Shown: positions 10,855 through 22,067, numbered from the stretch's first letter. The stretch: 64,000 nucleotides of DNA from Xanthostigma xanthostigma (GCA_963575645.1 OY754467.1:5642001-5706000), one strand, 5' to 3'. Made by a program: numbers and translations. The notes: a model not told the origin generated them from the sequence alone.

Positions 10855-11376
10855 GCACGCTTGACTTGGGGAGTAAGCTGGTTAATGCGTGACGAGAGAT
10901 TTACGGAAGTGTGATCGGGCGAGGCGAACGGAATTGAGAGGGAGATATAAGTTAGTAATGATGACAAATACTTCACTGGCTAGTGGCCAAACAGGTGGCC
11001 GAAAATATAAGCTGTACTAACAATAGAATGACACATACTTTACTTGCCAGTGGTGCTATCGGGTGACAGAAAAAAGTTTTGTAAACCTACTTTAAATAAT
11101 ATTTCATAAAGGTTTATGCCAACGAGAGCTAAGTAATTGCAATGTATTACTTTTGTTTTCATTATCTTTATGTTTATATTTCTTTCTTCTTACATTAGAC
11201 TGTTCATTTCGTTCTTGAATAATTTTGTAAATTAATATTTTGTTCAATACATTAAATATTCTAAATTCATTTTAAAGTTCATATTTTGCTAATTTTCGGG
11301 TGAATAATAACAAATTATGGCAGGAAAAAGTTTTACTTCAGTCGTGTGGCTTAAAGCACACTCGTTTTTTAAGTTG
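10855..11376 (+). repeat. Dispersed repeat family K, copy 1
   Basis: It shares with 44920-45548 (reverse) and 47158-47790 the blocks CGCTTGACTT...GGGAGTAAG, GATCGGGCGAGGCGAACGG, GCAATGTATTAC and the end AGTTTTACTTCAGTCGTGTGG...AAAGCACACTCG. This copy lacks the left GAAGTAAAACTTCT palindromic motif that the others have. No coding capacity. The superfamily is not identified. Confidence 0.6.
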
Positions 11377-11429
11377 ATTCTTCTTTTTTAACAGCGTGTA
11401 GAAATCAAATAGACGAACAAATATTTTTC

Positions 11430-11885
11430 TTTATACCTCGATCGAAATTGCCTACTTTCGGCACCAATTGTCTAACATTTACTCCTTGGTGGGATTACAC
11501 ACCCAAATGCGGAAAGTTTATCACACTTTCGGCCAGTGTGGTGTGTACTATTTTTCTTATACCTCGGTCACGCTTATTAAATACATTAATTAATTAATTA
11601 CATAAAAAACAGATAAATTCCAAGCAAGCTTTGATTTATACGTAAATACACAAATGACAGCTGTTCGCGACTATTAGCTAAAATGTAATAGGGTTGCTAT
11701 GGAAACGACATCTAAACAACAGTTGATTTGTTGTTTTTGTTTTACGACCGCCCGAACGTACGAACTTTCCGCATTTGGTCGTGTAATCCCACCAAGGCGT
11801 GAATGTTACACTTTCTGCCTTACAATTGGTGCCGAAAGTAGGCACTTTCGATCGAGGTATGAAGAAAAGGAATTTATTAGCAGAC
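11430..11885. mobile_element. Fold-back MITE, family M, copy 1
   Basis: CCTCGATCGAAATTGCC...TTTCGGCACCAATTG at the left is mirrored by CAATTGGTGCCGAAAGTAGG...TCGATCGAGG at the right (about 11810-11860). The inner arm CTTGGTGGGATTACAC is mirrored by GTGTAATCCCACCAAGG. A related unit lies at 20115-20465. No coding sequence is supported; open frames of about 70 codons on both strands follow from the symmetry. Confidence 0.6.
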
Positions 11886-12385
11886 GAACGAAGCAAAACT
11901 TAAAGAATTTTTAATAAAGTCATCTGCTACAACTTTTTATACAATATTGTAAATGAATGTGTTGATATTAAAAATAATCTTTAACGTAAACACGACATAA
12001 TCTCCTACGAGCCCTCGCTTAAAAAAGAAAAAAAAATGCATATTAAATTTATGAAATATACGAAGACGTAACATTTTTATAAAATTTATGTTGTTTATTA
12101 TGCAAGAACGCATAAATGGCTACACTGCATTAAACTAGATGAATTCAAAATATGAGACGAAAATAAACTGTAAAAAATATGAGCTTTTAAATATTTTCTT
12201 TGAAGTTAAGTTACAAATTCTAGCTGTGTATAAATTTATGACGTCTGCTACTAAAAAGGGGGCTTTTGAAACTGTTTCAAAGTACAATATTATTGTTTTT
12301 ATATATATTTATTAAAAATAATATGCTCTCAGCCTGCAAGTCTACGACTTCCGTTTTAAAGAATCAAGAGATATTATGCGAGTAA
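11886..12385. other. AT-rich spacer, nothing recognised
   Basis: Very AT-rich with long A/T runs. No frame, RNA gene or repeat edge could be assigned. Confidence 0.35.
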
Positions 12386-13317
12386 TCTATACTAAAATAT
12401 AAAGCTGAAGAGTTTGTTTGTTTGTTTGGTTGAACGCGCAAATTTCAGGAACTACTGGTTCGAATTGAAAAACATTTTTTTGTTGGATAGTCCATTTATC
12501 GAGGAAGGCTATAGGCTATATAATATCACGCTACGACCAATAGGAGTGGAGCATCAATGAAAAATGTTGCAAAATATCATATATATTAAATACGCTAAGG
12601 TTAAAGACGTTTGCCTCCCTTTTTAGAAAAAACCTCACAATTTTTCCACATAAATTATATATCATTTTACAGATAATTGCTTGATCTACTGACATCGACA
12701 AATAAAAAATGTATTATTGCTTTTGTTTTTGTAAATTAATTAAAATACAGCAACGCTGAACAACGTCTGCCATCTGACGGCTTTAATTTTGAAACAACGT
12801 CAACACTTCGATCTGTCATCTGACCTTCATATTGTAATACAACAGACACAATACTGCATACTGCCATCTAACGGCTTTAATTTTGAAACAGCGAGCAACG
12901 CTGAACAACGTTACAGCAATGCTGCATGATGCCATCTGACGGTTTAGCTCAACGCTTTTGCTACTTGCGCCTTTATATGACAATTTTAGTAAAATATTTC
13001 TTCGATCTGTCATCTGAGCTTCATATTGTAATACAACAAAAAGAACGTTATAAGCAGTGTGCAAAATCAGAAACGAATGGAATACCTGCAATCATATTTA
13101 AAAAATAATTTTGTAAAGTGATAATTATTATACTTATATTTAGTGCGAATAATTCGCACAGGTCACTCTAGTAACTCAAAATTTGTTCGTCCGACAAAAA
13201 CTTTTGAACGGTAACTCCCGATCATCATGAAATTTGGACACAACATTTATCTCGGTGAACTACCCATATTCCTCCCCCCATTCTTTTGCACCCGGTTAAG
13301 CCGGGCGGGACCGCTAG
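12386..13317 (+). mobile_element. Lep1-type Helitron, copy A (host of an H1 insertion)
   Basis: The 5' end TCTATACTAAAATATAAAGC and following GAAGAGTTTGTTTG, and the 3' end CCGGGCGGGACCGCTAG followed by T, are those of the lepidopteran Lep1 non-autonomous Helitrons. Near the 3' end AAACTTTTGAACGGTAACTC and CATGAAATTTGGACACAAC match copies C and D. The element is split at 12577-13171 by an H1 Helitron; removing that insertion restores the normal CAAAATA|TAACTCAAAA junction. No tRNA-like block is present in this copy. Confidence 0.88.
12577..13171 (+). mobile_element. Non-autonomous Helitron, family H1, copy 2 (nested)
   Basis: Complete copy with exact termini, TC at 12577 and CTAG at 13168-13171, inserted between A and T within Lep1 copy A. 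The 3' palindrome GTGCGAATAATTCGCAC is intact. Because it interrupts a Lep1 copy, it is younger than that copy. Confidence 0.92.
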
Positions 13318-13539
13318 TAAATACTACGAAATACCAGCGTCGGTGAATCATGATAAAACCTCACCACTGTTAGTCGTTAGATAAAATCTATAATTTGTAA
13401 TCTTCAATTTGCGCTGTTTGAAATTCGCACAATGATTGCAACTTCCTGCAGATGTAAGATATGTTTATAACAAAAAAAAAATATCACTCGGATATGTGTA
13501 GCATCTGCAAAACACCATGTGATGTCATCGAAGATACAG

Positions 13540-13700
13540 AATGTCAGTTAGCTTCGAAATATTGCCGCTAGACACACTGCCACAACTTGGACTGGCTGTC
13601 GCGCGGGTTACGAAGATGGAAATGACGTCACTGCGGGCTCGCCTGCGAGGTGACAAGATGTATTTCAAAATTAGAACCGGGGCCCTTTTTCGTCTACTTG
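13540..13700. repeat. Fragment of repeat family R
   Basis: GGAAATGACGTCACTGCGGG and the following GCTCGCCTG match family R at 18843-18930 (reverse) and 28042-28075. Only the internal part is present, without termini. 13318-13539 has no recognised content. Confidence 0.5.
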
Positions 13701-13985
13701 TTTCCAGCAGGTAAGTTGGCCTGGATTAGACGACAAGTGGAACGCATTCAAAAATATTCACAAGACTTGAGCGAAATGTGCGTAAAACATCCTATATATA
13801 TTAAATACATTGTGACATTCAGTTATGTATGTATGTAAGTAAGCATCTAATTATAATATAGATTTCTTTAATGAAAGGCGCCAGAGACAACATCATTAAA
13901 TATTAATTCACACGCACATAATAACATAATCCATACTCAGAATAATCACATTAATAACATGGCTCCATTAAAATATTGTATTCAA

Positions 13986-14548
13986 CTATACGCTAGGAAA
14001 GTATCTTTTGACAGGCGACTTTTGCTACCCTCTCGTGTTTTTTTTATTTTTAAATCTGCTTCAGTCAAAACCTTAGTGTCATATGTTATACGTGCAATTC
14101 AATAAGGATTAATTGTCGAATAAAATGGGGAAAAAGCTATCAAATCGGAAGTGCTGTGTTGTTGATTGTAAAGATACACCAACTAAACATTCAGAATTAC
14201 AATTCCACCGTTTTCCTGGATTTTCTTATGAATTAGAGAGGAAAAAAATGGACAGCAGCAGTACGTCGTCGAGGGTAATTAAATTTTATTTTACGTCTGT
14301 AATCATTATTAAATACATGAAAAATATCATAATTGTTATTTTGTTAACAAAAATAAGATTTACAAAAATTTAGAAATTAAAAATGTATAAGTATCATTTA
14401 TGTAAGTAGTTTTTTTACTGACATTTTGTGTAAAGAATAACGCTGGTCTCCATGTGTTTGTAAGTTTTGGGTGAACCACTTTTGAAACAATCAAACACGA
14501 GATGGTGCGAAGGTCGCGTGTCAAAGATACTTTCCTATAGCGTATAGG
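13986..14548 (+). mobile_element. P-like transposon with TIRs and a THAP exon
   Basis: Inverted ends of about 55-60 bases start CTATACGCTAGGAAAGTATC at the left; the right end in reverse complement starts CTATACGCTATAGGAAAGTA. They flank a THAP coding exon. The outer sequences GTATTCAA (13978-13985) and GGATTCAA (14549-14556, after an uncertain base) match at seven of eight positions, as expected of the 8-bp target duplication of P elements. THAP N-terminal domains are typical of P-superfamily transposases. The catalytic region is absent, so the element is internally deleted and non-autonomous. Superfamily assignment is inferred from TIR, TSD length and THAP together. Confidence 0.6.
14125..14275 (+). 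pseudogene. THAP zinc-finger N-terminal exon (transposase remnant)
   Basis: From the first ATG (14125) the protein reads MGKKLSNRKCCVVDCKDT and continues to LQFHRFPGF. The THAP signature C-x4-C (CCVVDC) and the HRFPG box at the usual distance are present. The distal C-x2-H ligands and the AVPTIF-type motif of a full THAP domain are missing before the frame runs into AT-rich sequence with hydrophobic codons and stops at about 14373. A splice-donor-like AGG|GTAATT at about 14272-14280 suggests the coding part ends there as exon 1. A THAP domain binds DNA; in P elements it recognises the transposon ends. Its position between inverted ends makes a transposase origin more likely than a host gene. 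Confidence 0.6.
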
Positions 14549-14935
14549 GGATTCAATTTGACTGGATATTGACACTACTTGACTCGACATTAAAATCCGA
14601 AAATCAAATATCAATATTTAAATTAAAGAAATAAATAACTGAATTAGTTATTGGTAAATTTACAGTACCTTTTATCATAATTTCCAATTACTGTTAAAAT
14701 CGCGTTAGAGACAGGTAATGAGTCTTCTTTAAATTATTCCACCTGGACAACTGCTTAAAATCATCACTGTATTCCAACAATTACCACATTAACAAAACAT
14801 TTTTTTTAAGAATAGATAACCGCGAACGTTAATTTTTCCACCAAGGATATTGTGTTCTATTTTAAAATATCCATCCACTCTCCTTGGTTTTTCTTAAATT
14901 CTTTTATTTACACTTTAGTGAGGCTATTTGTTTTG
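14549..14935. other. AT-rich spacer, nothing recognised
   Basis: No gene, RNA or repeat edge was identified between the P-like element and the Penelope-like fragment. Confidence 0.35.
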
Positions 14936-15301
14936 AAATCTTTGATTAACGTCTGATTAGAACTCTTCAATAAATAAAATTATCGACCAATTTTTCAGAC
15001 AAATATAGGTAGGTATTAACAAAAAATATAAAAATTAACACATTGACGTTTCGGTCCGGATTTGGAGTTTCTTCAGAAATATGTAATCTAAAAATTATAA
15101 AAAAGAATTAGTATCTACTTATTCTACAATTTTAAAATATGTAGATACCTACTAACTGTTTTTTTATATTTTTTAAATTACATATTTCTGAAGAAACTCC
15201 AAATCCGGACCGAAACGTCAATATATTAATTTCTATATTTTTCGTTAATATAAGTATTTGTCTGAAAAATAGGTCGGTAACTTTAATGTTGAAGTATTTG
15301 T
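14936..15301. mobile_element. Penelope-like element terminal fragment, inverted arms
   Basis: It opens with TTTGATTAACGTCTGATTAG and contains two opposed copies of the signature TTCTGAAGAAACTCCAAATC plus CGGACCGAAACGTCA (one reverse at about 15049-15080, one forward at 15186-15220). Outer arms carry AATTTTTCAGACAAATA and its mirror. No coding sequence. Same family as 3838-4105 and 28893-29763. Confidence 0.65.
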
Positions 15302-15760
15302 TTTTAATTATCGTTTAGTGCTTTGCAGGTACATTAAATAGCTTTTCTTAATTATTTCACCAATAACTCATGTTTTCATTCACGTTTTTATCACATTAAT
15401 TTATTAATTAACCCGTTCATTAGATCCTAAAATATTTTGCGAGTCGGCAAAAATGTGTAAAACCATAAGCACTGTATTTTAACTATACACTGATTTGTAA
15501 CGGAAGCTTTACGATATAAAATGAAGAAAAAACCATCACCGCGGCATTATAAGAAGCGTTTCATTTAACAGGCTACACATCGCAAGGCGCGTCCATCGAC
15601 CATCTTCAGTTTAAATGACGTTATCATTGAAACGACATTCTATACCAGAGCTCCGTTTATGTGTACCCACTATCTAGTGCATATAATGGATGTCAGTGGT
15701 GCTACAGAGCGACACGCGCACGAGCAGTCATCAAGATCATCTCATACATAATATACTTAA
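15302..15760. other. Non-coding spacer
   Basis: No recognisable feature. The last part (15580-15740) is somewhat richer in GC but has no open frame of note. Confidence 0.35.
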
Positions 15761-15826
15761 CTAGCGGTCCCGCCCGGCTTCACCCGAGTGCAAAAGAACG
15801 AATGGGGAAGGGAGGAGCATGAGTAC

Positions 15827-16380
15827 CAGCGTTGCCAATTTTTTTTTTTTTGCTAAGTCGGGATTTTGGCTCTCTTTGAGTGAAAACAGCGGGATTCTTT
15901 CGTCGAAAGCGGGACATAGTAAAAAACTTATATAATCAGAAGTTTTCAAATACCTATTTATCTTTTTATTTGAATTAAAATTACGTTTACGTGACAATAG
16001 ATAGCAAAAATAGCCATAGAAAATGTATTTTAATAAAAATATAATATTTTAAATCAGATTTACCCTATCGTTAAATAGTTGAGTCTTATTCGTCTTCAGA
16101 ATAAAAAAAAAAAAAACAGAAATCAAAATCAAAAAAGTTTTCTTTATTAGAAAAATATGGCGTTTCAAACAATAGTCTGTGGAGTGAGTGTTACAAATTG
16201 CAACTTACAATAAGAGAATAATAATTTATAAGAATTACTTATTCATGATATTTCTGTGAAGATTTAACTTCTTTTAAAGTTATCCCCGAAAAGCGGGACA
16301 GAGCCTGTCCCGCGCGGGACATTTAATTTTGATTTAAAAATCGGGACGTCCCGCCAAAATCGGGACGTCTGGCAACGCTG
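15827..16380. mobile_element. hAT MITE with 8-bp target duplication
   Basis: Terminal inverted repeats CAGCGTTGCCA and TGGCAACGCTG are flanked by the perfect 8-bp direct repeat ATGAGTAC (15819-15826 and 16381-16388). Subterminal GTCCCG motifs recur, for example CGGGACGTCCCGCC. TIR type and TSD length define hAT. No transposase is present. It is inserted within Lep1 copy B. Confidence 0.9.
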
Positions 16381-16728
16381 ATGAGTACACACATTCATTT
16401 TAGTTTACCGAGACGAATGTTGTGTCCAAATTTCATTATGATCGTAGGTACCGTTTAAAAGTTTTTGCCGATAAAAAGCAGTAATTATACTTTTTATAAA
16501 GTATAGATAATAAATTTCTTTTAAATCAATAATTACTGGAATTAATAAAATATAATAAATATTTAATTGAAAACATTGTAAGAAAATTATTTTTATATAG
16601 GTACCTATAGTTGTAACAGTTTTCAAATGAGCTATTAATTAGATTTATTTGATTTTAATTAGTCGTAAATAAAATTAAAATAAATTTAAATGTTGAAAGT
16701 AATGTAGAAATAAAAAAAAAATAATTTC

Positions 16729-16802
16729 GCCCAACGTGGGGCTTGAACCCACGACCAGCTGATATTAAGAGTCGCGTGCTCTACCGACTGAGCTAGCCGG
16801 GC
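16729..16802 (-). tRNA. tRNA-Lys(CTT)-like pseudogene carried by Lep1
   Basis: On the minus strand it begins GCCCGGCTAGCTCAGTCGG and ends GAGCCCC-like T arm plus ACGTTGGGC, matching insect tRNA-Lys closely. The anticodon loop is CTCTTAA (anticodon CTT). The anticodon stem has three unpaired positions and the variable region has extra bases, so it is probably not functional. Related blocks in Lep1 copies C and D show it travels with the Helitron. Confidence 0.7.
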
Positions 16803-16924
16803 TTGTGAATGTGCGACGTTAATATTGGAATATTTAGTTAGGGCATTTCACCTGAATAAACACTAATTTTGAGGTACATTTTGCAACATTTTTCATTGAT
16901 GCTCCGCTCCTATTAGTCGTAGCA

Positions 16925-17436
16925 TGATATTATATATTAGATATCACAATATTTCAATTAATCCTTACACAAGATAGATTGATAAAAGTCTTTATTTAAA
17001 AATTCACGACATGTTTCGACAACATGGTTGTCATCATCAGGTGATAATTCAAAAAATGTTCGATACCTATATGTAAAAGATTATATAAAATTAAAAGATT
17101 ATTAAGATCATAAATGTGTCTAAAAATAAAAATAAAACAATCTCAGTTAAAATAAGAATTATGGTATTAAAACAAATAGAAAAAACTCAATAAAGATTTA
17201 CCTCACGGAGCAAAACATAATACACTAGCAAGAATAAAAATGAATACATTAAAAAATATTAACTATTGAAAGTAATAAATTAAAAACACAATAAAATGAT
17301 ACAAGTAGATTTCAAATAAAGTAATGGTTGAAAAAATTAGTTAAAAATTATATAACACTAGGTAAGGATTAATTGAAATATTGTGATATCTAATCATATC
17401 AACACAAGAATTAAGAGAAGAACCTTATCTTTTATT
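16925..17436. mobile_element. Penelope-like fold-back fragment inside Lep1 copy B
   Basis: Arms TTAGATATCACAATATTTC (16938 on) and GAAATATTGTGATATCTAA (17377-17395) are exact inverted repeats of about 33 bases in total. Inside is CGACATGTTTCGACAACATG followed by GTTGTCATCATCAGGTGA, the style of 3' signature found in many arthropod Penelope-like elements. ATGATATTATATA occurs at both edges and is continuous in other Lep1 copies, so it is a probable target duplication of about 13 bases. It belongs to a different family from the 28.9-kb element. Confidence 0.55.
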
Positions 17437-17580
17437 ATGATATTATATAGCCTATAGCCTTCCTCGATAAATGGGCTATCCAACAAATTTTTTTTTTTCA
17501 ATTCGAACCAGTAGTTCCTGAGATAAGCGCGTTCAACCAAACAAACAAACAAACTCTTCAGCTTTATATATTAGTATAGA

Positions 17581-18560
17581 TACTCCTATATCGCTAGTTC
17601 CCATAAGTGGAAGTATGCAGAGTGGTGATGGTTAAATACTATTTTTTTTAGTTCGAAACTTTTTTGGACGACACACTACGTTTTACAGTCATGCTGGATT
17701 CAGCGTAAGCTTGATGATTTTGTCAAAGTTTCTGAAGATTTCAGTTTTCGGCAAAAATCGCATTTTTTTAAAGGGATATGCCTTGAAAAAATTGCAAAAA
17801 TCGAATTTTTTAATATACCTTTGAAATTGAGAATGCTTACAGAAAAAATTCAATGAGCGTAAGCAAACGTCTGTATCTCTTTTAGTTTGGAAACTACGGC
17901 CATTCGAAGATTTTATATGATTTTCTGAAAACATCCCAGAATTGAGAAGATAAAATTATTATGATCTTAATTTTGTGTAACTATAAAAAAAATAATCAGC
18001 TAAAGGACGGAAGATATAAAAATGAATGTACTCATCTCTATCAGAGAAACAACACATTAAAGAGTCCCTCATCTTGTACTTTAGCTCTTAACTGAACACA
18101 ACCAAGATAAGGAACTGTCTCGCGAGATAAGACAGAGACGGACAGACGCCTGGCCTGTTAGTTAGAGTGAATGAGAGAGACACAAGGGCCATCGGACGCT
18201 CTGTTTATAGCACAGACAATAAACATGCGAGAGATTATAAACATACAACGATGCATCTGTACAAATACAGTATCTTGTGTGTGTACTTGATGACGTCATT
18301 GCGACCACAAACCGATTCAATTATATTAATCTAGAAATAGAACTAATTATCAAGGGAACCCGATCACATCAAGAAAATGTAGAATAAATCAGCTTCCTGT
18401 AGCTATATTACTTGAGTAGCCAATTTGGGGCTTTATCCTTTGGCCACTAAGTCAGTAGAATGAATTCAAACAAGAAGAAGAAAATAACACTCTTCTCTTC
18501 AATAACGTTTAAAAGCGTGGGACACTTAAAGAATTGTCACAAAAATTGTGACCAGTACTT
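17581..18560. other. Non-coding stretch, nothing recognised
   Basis: No domain-bearing frame or repeat boundary. 18110-18240 is richer in GA dinucleotides (GAGAGA, GACAGAGACGGACAG). Confidence 0.35.
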
Positions 18561-18564
18561 TTCT

Positions 18565-18972
18565 AGCGCTGGTTTTCTTAATTATTCTTATGTGCTCGCT
18601 TCACACGAAACGTCTTTTCAAGCTTGCTTTGAGAATAGATCTTGTGCGCGCAAATATAAACACAGAGCAAAACGCGTCCGCTGTCTGCATATATTTAATA
18701 CCCTCTACATTGCTAGCAAAGATCAGGAGAAAGACTTAAACACTAAACGGTGCAAACATTTATACGTCTGTCTCACTTATTATAATCTGAGTCCGTGATA
18801 AGATACTGTTTCCTGATCGGGTCTTGCTCAAAGCAAGCAAAGCACCTGTCAAGAAAGTAGCCCCTGTTCTAATTTTAAAATCTATCTTGTGAGCTAGCAG
18901 GCGAGCCCGCAGTGACGTCATTTCCAGCCTGCCGGCCAGCAGAACTCCAAGCAGTGTTTCCAGCCTCGTGTG
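18565..18972 (-). repeat. Repeat family R, copy 1 (diverged)
   Basis: On the minus strand it starts near CACGAGGCTGGAAACACTGC and runs to CTAGAAAAG, parallel to the copies at 27975-28392 and 30243-30524. Shared landmarks are GTGACGTCATTTCCAGC, GATCTTGTGCGCGC and CTAGCGCTGGTTTTCTT. A 112-codon frame at 18460-18798 lies across it and has no domain. Confidence 0.6.
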
Positions 18973-19003
18973 TCTATATTCTATATCTATATTCCATTTA
19001 AAG

Positions 19004-19516
19004 ACTCTTGTTAACGACCGTTTTAGTCAACGGGTAACGGGGCCGACGCGAAACGGTTACCTTTGTACACGATCCGCAATCCGTATAAACGCGTTGTTAT
19101 CGATATCAGTTCTACACTGGAAGGGCGAAGAAGTGCAAGTACGTTATGCCTTGCTTGTTTATTTTTGTAATTTTCTAAAGTCTTGTCCCAACAGTGGCCT
19201 ATTATGAACAAAGCTAATTAATAAATCCATATCAATATCAATTTTAAACTCCATATTCACAATGAGCAGCACAAGGTAGGTATAGGTAAAAACGTGCGCG
19301 CACATCTGTCGTCGTCAACTATGAAATGACGTGGTCCACTGCATCGGACCAACCGTCGTCGCGCCGAGGGGCGACGTGCGGGTATCCGTTGAGTTTTGTT
19401 GCAACGGTTACATGCCCGTCGCGTTAACAAACACCCACACTAACCTATTGAACACTACGCGTCGGCCCGTCGCCCGTCATAAAAATCGGGCCGTTATCCG
19501 TTGTCGTTAACAAGAG
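19004..19516. mobile_element. Candidate MITE with inverted ends CTCTTGTTAACGAC
   Basis: The left end (CTCTTGTTAACGACCG, then CGGGTAACGGGGCCGACGCG) is the reverse complement, with small differences, of the right end, which reads CGCGTCGGCCCGTCG and finishes GTCGTTAACAAGAG. The interior is GC-richer than the region. I could not confirm a target duplication, so limits are approximate. Confidence 0.5.
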
Positions 19517-20114
19517 GCCTAAATCATCGAATGCACAATTTCCGCTTATACACTTCCGTTGCAATTTTATCAAATTAAGTTCACATCGACATATTTAAGA
19601 TGTTTACATAGGAAAAATATTATGTGAACAGACCATAATATATGTACAGGTGCATACTTACACATAATAGAAGAAAATTTGCATCATCAAAACACTCACC
19701 TGTAACAAAAGAAAACATGGTTAATATTACGTTTCGCTACATGGTACCACTTTAAATTCAACAAACAATAAATTCCTAAATTATAAATAAACAATAATAA
19801 CATGGGTTTACTATAACAATAAGATTCTTTGTTGACAATAACAACGGCCACACTGTACCATACTGTGCCAACAGTTTTGCAACATTAATTGCTACAATTT
19901 GTGACTGATTATTTATGAAATTTAATGAATAGCCGCTACAGTAACGTTCATATTAAATTACTAGAAAAAATAGATTCTATTTTTAACTCGAGTAATACAA
20001 TAGTGATGTAACAAATGTTAGTTTTTATAGAGAATCGCGAATTTTTCGAAAGCTGCGCAGCCATTTTTTGTATTCTGCCCACAATCGGCTTGTTCACCAT
20101 TTTTTTTTCTCAAT
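19517..20114. other. AT-rich spacer
   Basis: No gene or repeat boundary is recognised. Confidence 0.35.
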
Positions 20115-20465
20115 ACCTCGATCGAAAGTGCATAGTTTCCGCATCAATTGTAAGGCAGAAAGTCTATAACATTTACTCCTTGGTGGGATTACACGCACCA
20201 ATGCGGAAGTTCGTACGTTCGGGCGGTAGTAAAGCACAAACAACCAATCAACTCGTGTTTAAATGTCATTTCCATAGCAACACTATTACATTTTAGCAAA
20301 TAGTCGCGAACAGCTGTCATTCGTGTTTTTACGTATAACCTCAAAACTGGTTGCTTGGAATTTATTAGTGTTTTTATGTAATTAATGAGTAATTAATTAA
20401 TAAATGTGTTTAATAAACGTGCTTACGACCGACGTATGAAGAAAAATAGTATACACCACACTGAC
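20115..20465 (+). mobile_element. MITE family M, copy 2
   Basis: It shares CCTCGATCGAAAGTGC, CTTGGTGGGATTACACGC, GTACGTTCGGGCGG, GTCGCGAACAGCTGTCATT and the end TACACCACACTGACCGAAAGTG with the unit at 11430-11885. In this copy the order is simpler (not doubled back), so it better represents the family. Confidence 0.6.
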
Positions 20466-20711
20466 CGAAAGTGTGATATCCTTGCCCTTATTGTTTTAAT
20501 TTTTTATTAGAAATAGCTGTGCCAGGAAATTGAATGTCAACCTAATCAATTTTTCTTTATTAATAAACTATATTATCGAATTTCAAATTTCATTAGGAAA
20601 ATCGATGGATAAAGATCGAGCCAAATCGGGATTTTAGACTATTAAGTTATTTTTAAAAAAAGAAGTACCTACCTATAAGAAAAAACAGTTGTGTGGTTTT
20701 AAGAAACCACG

Positions 20712-21040
20712 ACGCAAGTGAAACTTTTATTGGATTGTAGGCGTTGGATTGTAGACACTTAATATCCATCACGATTAATTATAAACAACAATATTCACAT
20801 GAATACACGAATAAAAACATGTAAACACTGTACAGCACTTGCCCGCATGACAGACTGACTATGTGTTATACATACTACACGGTCAGCTGATGCTAACCAT
20901 GGACGCCGCCATATTGGCCTTGGCTGCTGTACCGAGCGCCTACTCCGAACGCCTTTCACTTTACCCCTACTCCGCGGCCGCCTGTAATGCGACATGCAAC
21001 AGACGGCCAGATAAATTCGGGGCGATAGAATAAAAGTTTC
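20712..21040. repeat. Candidate repeat with AAGTGAAACTTTTATT ends
   Basis: AAGTGAAACTTTTATTGG at the left is mirrored by ATAAAAGTTTCACTTT at 21027-21043. The interior holds a GC-rich patch with GCGGCCGCC. The ends recall the GAAGT-AAACTTC motif of families K and L. Boundaries and class are uncertain. Confidence 0.4.
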
Positions 21041-21496
21041 ACTTTAAAAAACTTATCTAATAAAAACGGTTAGCAAATTAACGTATCTTTACTGAAATTA
21101 ACATAAAACGTGGGAACTTCTGTCGATGTCCTCTTTTTTCTTCTCGAATGTACGCCAAAAAAAAAGATAAAAAAGCGTAAAGTAAACAGACTTTATAATA
21201 ATTCTTGAGTGGAATCTCTTCATGTAGTTGCTAAAACCAGATGTGTGTGTCAAAAAAAAAATAATGAAAAAACACTCCGTGCGTAAAAAATGCATATGTG
21301 CAAAACATCTTAATTTCACGTCATTCTTAACTTTATTTATGTTTCTTCAACGTTTTCGTCAACATATGCCTTACAAAAGTATTCTCGGCCACTTAATTTG
21401 CTGGTAATATTTCAGAAGAAGACTTTCCTCTTTTCAGACCATTTGCATTGTTGAGATCTTCAATCTGTTCATGCTTCGTGTACTTAATAGTCGCTC
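21041..21496. other. Non-coding spacer
   Basis: No supported feature. Confidence 0.35.
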
Positions 21497-22067
21497 CTGA
21501 GCGAGTCGTTCATAATGAACGACTCCTGTCTCGGAGCGGAGCGAGTCGCTCTTTTTTTTGTGAATGACTCACTCCGAGCGCCATTGCTCTGTGCTGAGCT
21601 GTTCTTGCATTCGCACATTTACATTTCGCACACAGCACAGGCCACAGAGGCACTAGTGAATTTTGCACGTACGTAGTTATCTTTGCTGAGTCATTTAATG
21701 TTGAATGACACACTGTAAGTATAATAGTACTAAGCTTACAGTGACTTAAACCATTCACATTGACGTCGTTGACAAAGATATAATATTGTAACAATAAACA
21801 TTATTATTATTATACTTTATAGTTTATCCGAAATGCGAATAATATAAGATCAGAATCATATTAAAATGAGCTCACAGCTGAGTGTGTGTATTGTGCTGTG
21901 CAATGCTACGTGACTCCTGAGCATGCATGATGACAGTTCACGCCTCTGCAGTCTGCACTCTTGTGTAGTGCGTACTGTCTAGTGTCGCTCTGAGCGATTT
22001 TTTTGTAGTGAGCGGAGCGCACGGAGCCAGCTCCCAATAAAGAGTCATGTGGACACATCACTAGTCT
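21497..22067 (+). repeat. Dispersed repeat family Q, copy 1
   Basis: About 570 bases are present in reverse complement at 36259-36855. One end contains the palindrome GAGTCGTTCATAATGAACGACTC, and GAGCGGAGCGAGTCGCTC follows; the other end reads CAATAAAGAGTCATGTGG and ACACATCA. The end TAGTGATGTG is hAT-like in reverse complement, but the opposite end does not match it and no target duplication is visible. Confidence 0.65.

Larger units (their letters stand above)
15761..17580 (-). mobile_element. Lep1-type Helitron, copy B, with two nested insertions
   Basis: Minus-strand copy. It begins CTAGCGGTCCCGCCCGG (reverse of the 3' end) and ends at TTAGTATAGA (reverse of TCTATACTAA). Two insertions enlarge it: a hAT MITE (15827-16380) and a Penelope-like fold-back (about 16925-17436). 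It also carries a tRNA-Lys-like block (16729-16802). When the insertions are mentally removed, the order of conserved Lep1 segments matches copies C and D. Confidence 0.88.

Noticed and set aside
16729..16802. Functional tRNA-Lys gene
   Set aside because: Three mismatches in the anticodon stem and location inside a mobile element argue for a pseudogene.
18460..18798. 112-codon frame
   Set aside because: Runs through a copy of repeat R; other copies do not keep it open and no motif is visible.
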